This document shows, one piece after another, positions 53,002-61,916 of a stretch of 64,000 bases of DNA; position 1 is the first letter of the stretch, and every line of letters starts with the position of its first letter. The translations under genes and the position numbers were made by a program. Source of the stretch: Rhynchopus sp. YZ270_cl-10 (taxonomy: Eukaryota > Euglenozoa > Diplonemea > Diplonemida > Diplonemidae); assembly GCA_964035575.1 (NCBI GenBank), contig OZ037907.1, positions 682,001 to 746,000 on the forward strand, in the 5' to 3' direction. Under the pieces are notes generated by a model, which saw only the letters and a program-made list of their open reading frames with translations, was not told the origin of the DNA and searched no databases.

Positions 53002-54194
53002 TCAACCCTTTCTAACCTTCTTGCCAGGACGCACAGCGATCGTCCATTCCTCATCACCTTCATCCTCGTTGCACGCAGGCGAACCCTTGCTCTCTGCGAA
53101 CCCTGCTTCCCTTTCCTCAGAGGGCTCTGTGTCTGCATGAAGACGCTTCCGCCTGCACCCTTCTTTCTGCACGGTTGCGGGGTCGGGCACGTTGTCAGTC
53201 TCGCATCTCAGTCCGTGAATCGCGTTTGTGGTCAAAGGAGGTTCTGCCTCAAGCAATGCCTCACAACCAGAGCGTCCTTGCTCAACCCTGAGGCATCGAT
53301 TCTTGTTAACTTTGAGCAGGAGGCGAAGAAGCCCCGTCCAATACTCTTGACCCCGCTCAACGCAGACAGGCCATCGACGACTTGTAACAGCGAGCAACTC
53401 TTAAAGAAGCCTCTCCCAATGGCAACGACACTCCTCAACCCCGAAAGACAAACTCTCTTCAACGCGAAGCAGCCGAAAAGAAAATTGTCACCTATTTCGG
53501 TGACATTGCTCAACCCCGAAAGGTCGACGGACGTCAAACTCCTGCAGTTGCTAAGAAATTCCGCCTCAATCACAGTCACGCTGCGAAACACAGAGAGGTC
53601 AACCGTTCGCAATGCAGAGCAACTAAGAAAGGCATCACGTATTTTGCGAACATTGCCGAACCCCGACAGGTTGACGCTCTCCAATTGCGCGGCGTGGGTG
53701 ATGAAGCAACACCCTATCCCAGTTACATTGCACAACCCTGAGAGGTCAACCTCTGTAGCCTGCGTTTCATGCATGAAAAACCCCCGTATTTTGGTGACCG
53801 ACACAGCACTAAGGTCAAGTCGCGTTATCGCACTGCCTCGCAAGAACCAAGCAGGAATCTCAGTCGCAACCTCCGCCTCCAAAAGCAAACGCGCAACGTC
53901 CGGATCGTCCACAGTCGCCAACCTCTTTTTTGTCAGGTCTGTCTCGCCCAATGCGTGAAGTGCTGCAATGGCCGCGAACTTCGTCGTCCTCACGAGCATA
54001 ATCGTGTCCCCAGCACTCAGCTCCTTGATGCCCTCCTCTTCACGCAGCACCTCCCCTCTGAAAGTCAACTGAAAGCTGTCTCCCTGCAACCCTGCTGCAG
54101 ACGCCACCTTCAGATGCAGGTGTTCAAGTGTATCATCCACACCCACCTCCACCACATGTTCCTTCTCATCAAAATCCTTTATGATGAGATCCAT
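53002..54194 (-). pseudogene. UBL-LRR gene, copy 3, frameshifted after the LRRs
   Basis: UBL and LRR regions are intact (MDLIIKDF start at 54194). Near 53256 one base is missing relative to copy 4 (GTGAGGCATTGC against GTGAGGACGTTGC), so the frame leaves into a short HCLRQNLL end. The original tail frame resumes unbroken to 53002 (TNAIHGLRCETDNVP, VRPGKKVRKG). Confidence 0.8.
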
Positions 54195-55113
54195 TTTTGT
54201 GGTTTGTGCTCTGGCGTTCATCGTGGAGAAGGTGTGGGTAAAAGCAAGAGAAAAAGATAACAACGGAAGCTGCAATATGCAGACAACCCATTAATGAGCG
54301 AACTCAACAGGATGCAGGCACAAAGTATCCTGCCGCACACAAGCAGAAGATGCAAAAAGAAACCGAGGCTTGCCCGCACCGCAATGTGAACCGGACCTGC
54401 ACATCACCACTCGTCACCACCAATCCACCTCCCGATGAAGCATCCTGAGCTTGCAGGTATCCCACCTCCTGCACCACATCGTATTGTGAAGGAAGCAAGG
54501 ACAAAAGAACAGAGGACTCTGAACCTCACAAGGCCATCTACCTTCAGCCGTGCACGGGAAAGTCAGTCTCGTCTTCTTAATGTTGTAATCAGCAGCTGTT
54601 ACCTCATACGCAAATTGCCAAATTATTAAGTTTTGTCATCATCCAGTGGAACTGTTCGGAGGAGGGAGGGAGGAAGGGAGCTCTCGCAGATGCTCGGCGT
54701 ACGTTTGGCCACAAAGAGGACCACCGCACTTCCTAGAGTCTGCTCCTCTCTGCTGAGGTGTGCTGCTGTTTTTGTGTCAGAGTGAGCTGAGTAATGTTTG
54801 TCATCAGAGTCGATCAGTCATGGTTGACAGGCAGATGTGAGGGAGTTACCCAAATGACCGCCAGAGGACCTTGTCCTCAATCAAATGATACCTTCTTCTT
54901 TCAGGTTGGGGAGAGAGGTCATAAAAACGCTGCATAAACTCTCGAGGGAGGTGGGAATGTCTTGTTTTGTCTGTTTTGTGTGTTGCTGAAAAAAAGGACA
55001 AACAAAGAAAACTTGAAATATGTACCACAACGCGTCTTTACAAACCAACCATCGCACGAGGGAACAATAAAAACGACGGAAAACCCCCCAAACCAAATTC
55101 AATCCACGTTAAT

Positions 55114-56307
55114 TCAACCCTTTCTAACCTTCTTGCCAGGACGCACAGCGATCGTCCATTCCTCATCATCTTCATCCTCGTTGCACGCAGGCGAACCCTT
55201 GCTCTCTGCGAACCCTGCTTCCCTTTCCTCAGAGGGCTCTGTGTCTGTGTGAAGACGCTTCCGCCTGCACCCTTCTTTCTGCACGGTTGCGGGGTCGGGC
55301 ACGTTGTCAGTCTCGCATCTCAGTCCGTGAATCGCGTTTGTCGGCAAAGGAGGTTCTGCCTCAAGCAACGTCCTCACAACCAGAGCGTCCTTGCTCAACC
55401 CTGAGGCATCGATTCTTGTTAACTTTGAGCAGGAGGCGAAGAAGCCCCGTCCAATACTCTTGACCCCGCTCAACGCAGACAGGCCATCGACGACTTGCAA
55501 GAGCCAGCAGCCCTGAAAGAAGCCTTTCCCAATGGCAACGACACTCCTCAACCCCGAAAGACAAACTCTCTTCAACGCGAAGCAGCCGAAAAGAAAAGTG
55601 TCACCTATTTCGGTGACATTGCTCAACCCCGAAAGGTCGACGGACGTCAAACTCCTGCAGTTGCTAAGAAAATCCGCCTCAATCACAGTCACGCTGCGAA
55701 ACACAGAGAGGTCAACCGTTCGCAATGCAGAGCAACTAAGAAAGGCATCACGTATTTTGCGAACATTGCCGAACCCCGACAGGTTGACGCTCTCCAATTG
55801 CGCGGCGTTGGTGATGAAGGAATGTCCTATCACAGCCACATTGCACAACCCTGAGAGGTCAACCTCTGTAGCCTGCGTTTCATGCATGAAATTCCCCCCT
55901 ATTTTGGTGACCGACACAGCACTAAGGTCAAGTCTCGTTAACACACTGCCTCGCAAGAACCAATTATAAATCTCAGTCGAAACCTCCGCCTCCACAAGCA
56001 AACGCGCAACGTCCGGATCCTTCACAGTCCGCAACCTCTTTTTTGTCAGGTCTGTCTCGCCCAATGCGTGAAGTGCTGCAATGGCCGCAAACTTCTTCGT
56101 CCTCACGAGCATAATCGTGTCCCCAGCACTCAGCTCCTTGATGCCCTCCTCTTCACGCAGCACCTCCCCTCTGAAAATCATCTGAAAGCTGTCTCCCTGC
56201 AACTCTGCTGCAGACGCCACCTTCAGACGCAGGTGTTCAAGTGTATCATCCACACCCACCTCCACCACATGCTCCTTCTCATCAAAATCCTTTGCGGTAA
56301 TTTTCAT
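55114..56307 (-). CDS. UBL-LRR gene, copy 4, intact, 397 aa
   Basis: Only intact member. Residues 1-75 form a ubiquitin-like domain (MKITAKDFDEKEHVVEVGVD; DTLEHLRLKVASAAELQGDS; KELSAGDTIMLVRT) with no C-terminal GG. A short helical linker follows (AAIAALHALGETDLTKKRL; DPDVARLLVEAEV). About eight BspA-type repeats cover ~120-330 (LDLSAVSVTKIGGNFM; VDLSGLSNVTEIGDTFLFGC; VCLSGLRSVVAIGKGFF). The tail is charged (CRRKRLHTDTEPSEEREAGF; GKKVRKG). In-frame sequence to 56466 adds a hydrophobic stretch, but a CCACAG acceptor lies between it and the ATG at 56307, so I use the shorter start. Probably an adaptor recognised through its UBL; targets unknown. Confidence 0.88.
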   Translation of the reverse strand: MKITAKDFDEKEHVVEVGVDDTLEHLRLKVASAAELQGDSFQMIFRGEVLREEEGIKELSAGDTIMLVRTKKFAAIAALHALGETDLTKKRLRTVKDPDVARLLVEAEVSTEIYNWFLRGSVLTRLDLSAVSVTKIGGNFMHETQATEVDLSGLCNVAVIGHSFITNAAQLESVNLSGFGNVRKIRDAFLSCSALRTVDLSVFRSVTVIEADFLSNCRSLTSVDLSGLSNVTEIGDTFLFGCFALKRVCLSGLRSVVAIGKGFFQGCWLLQVVDGLSALSGVKSIGRGFFASCSKLTRIDASGLSKDALVVRTLLEAEPPLPTNAIHGLRCETDNVPDPATVQKEGCRRKRLHTDTEPSEEREAGFAESKGSPACNEDEDDEEWTIAVRPGKKVRKG

Positions 56308-56812
56308 TCTTGTGTTTTGTGCTGTGGCGTTTATCGTGGAGGTGTGGAGCAAGAAAGCAAAAAACAAAAAGATAACAACAGAAGCTGCAATATGCAGACA
56401 ACACATCTCATCCAAAAACCGAGGCTTGCCCGCACTGCAATGTGAACCAAACCTGCACATCACCACTCGTCACCACCAACCCACCTCCCGATGAAGCATC
56501 CTGAGCTTGCAGGTATCCCACCTCCTGCACCACATCGTATTGTGAACCGATGAGGCACCCCCTTTCTTTGCACCCTTTTTTTTTGGGTTCTAGCACCCAG
56601 ACCCTATTTAGGATATGCCCTGCATCGAACTGCTAGAAATGGCAACCCTCTGAGCTGAGAGCAAAGGCCTCCCCGTACTCAAAAACACATCTTCTTCGCG
56701 AAATGCTTACGATATGAGTCGGAAGAAGGGACAACATTTGCTGACACCATCAGAACGGATGCGACCACGTACGGAACAATAAGATCTTGCAGCGGTATGT
56801 GGGGTTTGGTCC

Positions 56813-56956
56813 AGAAGACCCCAGACCCCAGACCCCAGACCCCAGACCCCAGACCCCAGACCCCAGACCCCAGACCCCAGACCCCAGACCCCAGACCCCA
56901 GACCCCAGACCCCAGACCCCAGACCCCAGACCCCAGACCCCAGACCCCAGACCCCC
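56813..56956 (+). repeat. (CAGACCC)n satellite, about 20 copies
   Basis: Perfect heptamer array. It is not a known telomere repeat and lies in a spacer. Confidence 0.96.
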
Positions 56957-57271
56957 AAAAGCTAGTCGTACCCTCCGTGATGTTTTCTGTACTCCCCCCC
57001 TGAGTGAGAGAGCACTATGAGAAAGCCACCACCCACTAGCCCATCCTTGTGAAGTGTGCAGCAAGCGCGAAAATCAAAATAAACTGGTGGAAGGGTAGGG
57101 AATGAGGGGGGCGTTCGGTGTTAGTTTGGGTTACTCTACGGGAGGGATAGGGGAGAATGCAGAAGAAAGAAAAGCTGAAATGTGCTAAAACGCATCTCAG
57201 TCGAGCTCATGCAAAGGGTAGGAATTGGGTGTTCCGCACCGAAAGAGAACGGAGACGGAAGAAAGAAGAGT

Positions 57272-57309
57272 TGATACGATGAATCTAAACCTCCTGCTTA
57301 GGCACCTCA
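57272..57309 (+). repeat. F2 hairpin repeat, diverged
   Basis: GATACGATGAATCTAAACCT, CCTGCTTAGGCACCTC. Confidence 0.55.
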
Positions 57310-57330
57310 AGAAAAGGGTGGTACTATGCT

Positions 57331-57369
57331 GGTACTGTGCAAACACCTCTGGGATATGCATGGCAGTAA
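57331..57369 (+). repeat. F4 hairpin repeat
   Basis: GGTACTGTGCAAACACCTCT, GGGATATGCATGGCAGTAAC. It lies 20 bases after an F2 copy. Confidence 0.55.
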
Positions 57370-57392
57370 CGGAAAAAAAAAAGATCGGGTCT

Positions 57393-57587
57393 TTTGTTTG
57401 TGCGCTCAAAGCCCGGAAAACAAAAAGGTGAAAAAATGTGTTAATGAAGTACGGTTGTTGTGGTTAATCGAGTACTCAAAGAAAACAAGCAAGCTTCTGT
57501 TTTTTTTCAATCCGTTTTGTTTGCCCTGCAGCGCTGCCTCCAATCTTTTTAGAATTGACAACAAGTTGTTTTATCAAAAAAAATGTA
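57393..57587 (+). repeat. F9 repeat, copy 2
   Basis: About 190 bp similar to 7688-7867. Here it is followed directly by an F3 repeat, whereas copy 1 is followed by an inverted F5. Confidence 0.8.
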
Positions 57588-57625
57588 GCTTGAAATACAA
57601 AGCCCTCTCGTGACAGTGTACCTTT
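57588..57625 (+). repeat. F3 repeat
   Basis: GCTTGAAATACAAAGCCCTC then TCGTGACAGTGTACC. Stem TACA / TGTA; the clearest F3 copy. Confidence 0.65.
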
Positions 57626-57724
57626 TTATTTAAAAGAGAAGCCTTTGTAAAGATGACCCTCTGGTGGAAGCCTCTGGTTCTTAGTCTGATTAGATTACTT
57701 AATGTTTTGAACATTGGTTATTCA

Positions 57725-58403
57725 CACCATGGACTCGTAATGACATTACGCGCGTCATGACGAGGTAATTACGAGTGCCTTGACGAGGGCACCCCCTCGT
57801 AATTACGAGGGGGTGCCCTCGTCATGACGAGGTAATTACGAGGGCACCCCCTCGTAATTACCACGTCACGACGTCGTCATGACGTGGGCACCCACGACAA
57901 GGCGATTTTTGACCAATAAAAAAAAATTTTTTTTTTCAAAAATCGGGCGTGGTAGGTCATAAAGTGGCCCAAAAAATCCAAAGAAAACCTCAGATTGACC
58001 AAATGGTGAAAAAAATTGTCAAGGCAAATTTCAGCCAAAATACGGTCATTAGACCCCCACAGATGCTTAAAAGTGCCAAAATTTGCTTTTAATGGCCTCA
58101 AATCGTCGAAATTAGCCCTATATAGGGCCAAAAAAAAAAAATTCGAGAGTCCCTTTCCCTGGGAGGCAATAGCCAGACAATGACCACGGGAGCACCCCTC
58201 GTAATTACGAGGGGTGCCCTCGTAATTACGAGGGCACCCCTCGTCATGACGTCGTAATGCCGTCGTCGTGACGAGGGAAACCCCACGTCATGACGTCGTC
58301 ATTACGAGGGGGTGCCCGCGTCGTGACGACGTCATTGCGCGCGTAATTTCCCACGTAATTTCCCTCGTCCCTCGTCACGTAATGTCATTACGAGTCCATG
58401 GTG
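57725..58403. mobile_element. palindrome-rich element with inverted ends, 679 bp
   Basis: The ends CACCATGGACTCGTAATGAC and the inverse GTCATTACGAGTCCATGGTG match. Both ~180-bp flanks are built almost entirely from CTCGTAATTACGAG, CGTCATGACG and GGGCACCCC-type palindromes in varying order. The ~280-bp centre is A/T-rich and non-coding. No target-site duplication is certain (CA on both sides at most). Confidence 0.8.
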
Positions 58404-58708
58404 CATCAATCTTTTTTGTTGTATTTTTGGATCCTTTTTGTTTTGTTTTTGTTTTTTTGTAAATATGCATATTCAAAAGTTTTTGTAGGGTGATACATCT
58501 GTACCACAAGTCCATGTTTCAGTCCTAAACGCATACATTAGTTGTAAACAGAGGTGGACTTCATCAGTGCATGACCCTCTGTGGACTTGTAGTTAGTGTT
58601 CCGCTGTCGCTCAAGGCCCAGACAGTTTTCGAAACCTACATTGTAAAAGAATGAAAAAATCAAAATTGCAAAAATAAAAGTGGATCATGTTCAAAAAAAA
58701 CTTGTTTT

Positions 58709-60160
58709 ATATATCACACATTCTCCGAAACTGCGTATCACTTGTGACCAACCATGGAGCCAATTTAAAGTGACTATTTTTCCACTAAAAAAATTCTCCG
58801 ACCCCGGAATTTTTTCAGATCGCTCCGGAAATGCCATTCCGCGCCTTTTTGCAAAAAAATATTGCACCCTGAGGTCATTAAACGTCTGTGTGCGTTGACG
58901 GGTGGATCCTACTAATTTCTCGCGCCCCAAAAAAAATATTTTTATTTTTATTTTGAAAGATCGGGTGTGAAAACGTTCAATTCCGGGGTCGGACGATTTT
59001 TTTTATGCCTCTCTTCATGTCGCAAAGGATTTTGGGAGGGAGGGGCGTTTTCAGGTATTCCCTGTACTTTCCTAAGGGATCAGGTTAGAAACCCCTTTTT
59101 GGGTGGTCTTCGGTGACTTATTCCACTAAAAACGTTTTTATCAAAAGTTGCCAATTTTTTTTTTCTTTGGAATTACCCTCATAGTATAAATTATGTTATT
59201 GTTACAAATAAATTATTTCGGCGATTTTTATTTTTTTTATAACATTTTTGCATTTTGTTACTTTTTTCATTTTTTGCATTTTATTTTTTTGTAACATTTT
59301 TGTTACGCCGCAGGCGTAACAAAAATGTTACTGGGGGGGGCTAATAAAGCATACAGCGCGGAAACCCCTGCCACATGATGGTGTAAAAATCTAGCTTTTT
59401 ACACAGAGTCACTCAACGAACCCTTTTTTGCGGAGCAAAAAAGGGAAAATGGCGCCGCAGGCAAAAAAAAATTGAGGTACAGCCTGGATCGTGTGGTCAG
59501 CAACCCAGTTCCCTATGGTACTCCCGTGGTTCAACCATGGCTCTTTATTTTTTCTTTGTAACATTTGTTACTTTTTGCCCAACTGCAAAAAAACGAATAA
59601 AACATTTTATTAAATTGTTACAAAAAAAATGTTACTTTTGGGTCATTTTTTTATTAATTTATTTTTGAAAAAACATTATTTTTACTATGAGGGTATTTTC
59701 AACAATTCTTTCAATTCTGACGATTTTTTTCCGCCGGAAAAATACTATGTGTCAGCCAGGTTTCGGTGGAGCCAACCCCATTTTTACACCCAAATTGCAG
59801 CCAAATTGCCCTGTATATGGGTGTTCTACAATGGAGCCAATCCAATTTAATAGTTTTTTGACTAAATTGCTCGATTTTTTTTTTCTTTGAAAAGTTTGGA
59901 GTCCGGAAACACCATTCCGCGCATTTTCAGACAGAATTATGCATCTGTCCTTTTCTCACCTGTTGCTGAGATTAGGAGGTAAAAACTCTCACGGTGATTT
60001 CAGAAAAAAGATTTTTTTTATTTTTTTGAGATTTTTATTTCTTTTGAAAGCGCGGTTTCGAAACGTTCAATTCCGGGGTCGGACGATAAAAAATATGCAT
60101 CTGGGCCGAGTGAGTGAAAAATCTGAAAAATGATACGCAATTTCGGAGAATGTGTGATAT
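58709..60160. mobile_element. inverted-repeat element, about 1.45 kb
   Basis: The left end ATATATCACACATTCTCCGA, AACTGCGTATCA recurs inverted at the right end (TGATACGCAATTTCGGAGAA, TGTGTGATATAT). The subterminal TTCCGGGGTCGGA is inverted too (58798-58812 region, 58981 and 60070). TACCCTCATAGTA / TACTATGAGGGTA (59172 and 59682) mark a smaller inverted pair nested inside. No coding sequence recognised. Confidence 0.7.
59291..59331. other. perfect 19-bp hairpin with GCA loop
   Basis: GTAACATTTTTGTTACGCC at 59291-59309, GCA, then the exact inverse to 59331. The apex CGCC-GCA-GGCG is the recurring motif discussed in findings. Confidence 0.97.
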
Positions 60161-60162
60161 AT

Positions 60163-61009
60163 ATATATGGGTCCGTCCGGAAACCCTCCTGGTAAGATTC
60201 ATCCTTTTGGGGGTTTTTTGAGGTTTTTCTGCTCAAAACACCCAAACAACCCAATTTTTTGATACCCGCCATACACCTACCACCCCAGAGGGCATATTTT
60301 GTTCATTTATTTTGTTTATTTCCGCTCCCCCCCTTTTTACTTATATTTTTTTACGTATTTTTGGACATTTCATAAACGTGGCAATGACAGCAGTGAAGTT
60401 CACTTTTTTGTCGAGAAACACGGTAAGAATGGGTGCGACGCACACTTGGTGTCGTTTCGAACCATCTCTCTGATGATTCTTGTTGTCAGGAGATCCTTAC
60501 CGTAGGGGTCATTGTCGGTGCCCTGCGCGAGCTTCCCCACACAGAGGCCTTTGTTATCTCATTCCCTCGTACTCATACGTATCAGTGCACCCTTCTTTCC
60601 ATCAATCTCTTTTCTTCTGTGTACTGCTACCCGAGCAACAGTCGTGTCATTTCAGCGTGTACTCTGACATGGAGGGAACCTGTATTTACTATGGAGTCTC
60701 CACATCCAAGGTGACCCGCAAAGCAAAAGTCCCTGGCATTGATCCAGTAGATTTGACAGAGGTCAATGAAACCTTGTCAAGGCGGCATGGCAGGATTAAG
60801 AGAAAGAGAGAAGAGATCCAGAAGAACGACAATAAAAGGCTGAAAATCTGATTAAAAAGCGAAAATATAGCCTCAGACCCCCCCAAAAACCTATTTTCAT
60901 ATCAGAATATCACCTAGATGCACTTTTTGTGGGGGACATCATCAAAAAAACCCAAAAATACCCAAAAGGATGAATCTTACCAGAGGGGTTTCCGGACGAG
61001 TCCATATAT
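60163..61009. mobile_element. DNA element with ~45-bp inverted ends and a coding relic
   Basis: ATATGGGTCCGTCCGGAAAC, CCTCCTGGTAAGATTCATCC, TTTTGGG at the left end are inverted at 60960-61009. Inside, about 60500-60851 on the plus strand, are protein-like stretches (LRELPHTEAFVISFPRTHTY; VTRKAKVPGIDPVDLTEVNE; ending in a basic KRKREEIQKNDNKRLKI tail). They suggest the remains of a DNA-binding transposon protein, family not recognised. The element abuts 58709-60160 at a TATATA run. Confidence 0.7.
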
Positions 61010-61916
61010 GTTTTATATATATATCTCTGGTTCTTAGTCACCTTAGAAAAACAAAATAGTACCGAACATAGTTTGCGTGGTTGTATTTTGAAAAGAGAGA
61101 AAGAAATATATCACCTAAGGGACCTAAGGGAAATGGAAGAATAGAATGCTCGAGGGGGGAAAGCATAACAGTGAGGTTTAAGGATGCAATACAGCCAAGT
61201 GGAGGTAGACATTGTGGAGCACTGAAACGTTTTGAAGATTCTCAAAAAAAGAGAGAAAAATGTTGCAGTGCAAAACAACTCTGCTCCAGAAGGGGAATAT
61301 AGGGAAGGGAGAAGGGGGAGACCAAAAATGTAAAAAAGCAAACCTACAGGGGTTAGGTGCAACGCTGCATGTCGTAGGGGGTAATTGTCTGTCACGATAC
61401 TGGTGTGATCACCCAAACGGATTCTCCGTGGTTCCCTTGGTGCTCCGCAAATCATAACATAGCCCGAAACAGTTCTCGGCTATATTTCATAAGCAAGGTG
61501 CAACCATCATACACACAAACCCTTTAGACAATGTCTCCACTCTCAGGAAATACCCTTTTTCAATACCACACACCAAAGCATAGCACTGCAGTATCCACCC
61601 CCTCACAACGCTGCTAAAAAGGGGTACACCTCAATTCAGCCATGCCACGCATATGACCGACACATCGGGAGGGGAAGGTGCTTTTTACTGAATCCTCCTC
61701 CAACCCTCAATCTTCCCTGATCACATTCAAATGGTCGGCTTCCCCATTAAAGGCAAAATACCATCTAGGGAATCCAGGGAACATCGATTAGAAAAGAAGT
61801 TGTAAATATGCAAATACTTCACCGTTCATACGGATTAAATGCTTATCTCTCTCATAAAAAAAAATTCCCCCAAAAAACGCAGTTAAAACTGCGTGAAAAT
61901 CTAAGATATTCTAGGT
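61010..61916. other. spacer downstream of the last gene
   Basis: A partial F2 copy (61021-61046, GGTTCTTAGTCACCTTA) and otherwise nothing recognisable. Confidence 0.5.

Noticed and set aside
52329-54629. A 64-codon plus-strand frame conserved between array units (MKHPELAGIPPPAPH)
   Set aside because: The units are recent DNA duplicates, so conservation carries no coding signal; the frame is opposite to all genes.
56308-56466. Hydrophobic N-terminal extension of UBL-LRR copy 4 that would act as a signal peptide
   Set aside because: A splice acceptor lies between it and the conserved start, the equivalents in copies 2 and 3 differ in sequence and length, and ubiquitin-like domains act in the cytosol.
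56813-56956. Telomere-like array
   Set aside because: The unit CAGACCC is not a known telomeric repeat, and unique sequence and genes lie on both sides.
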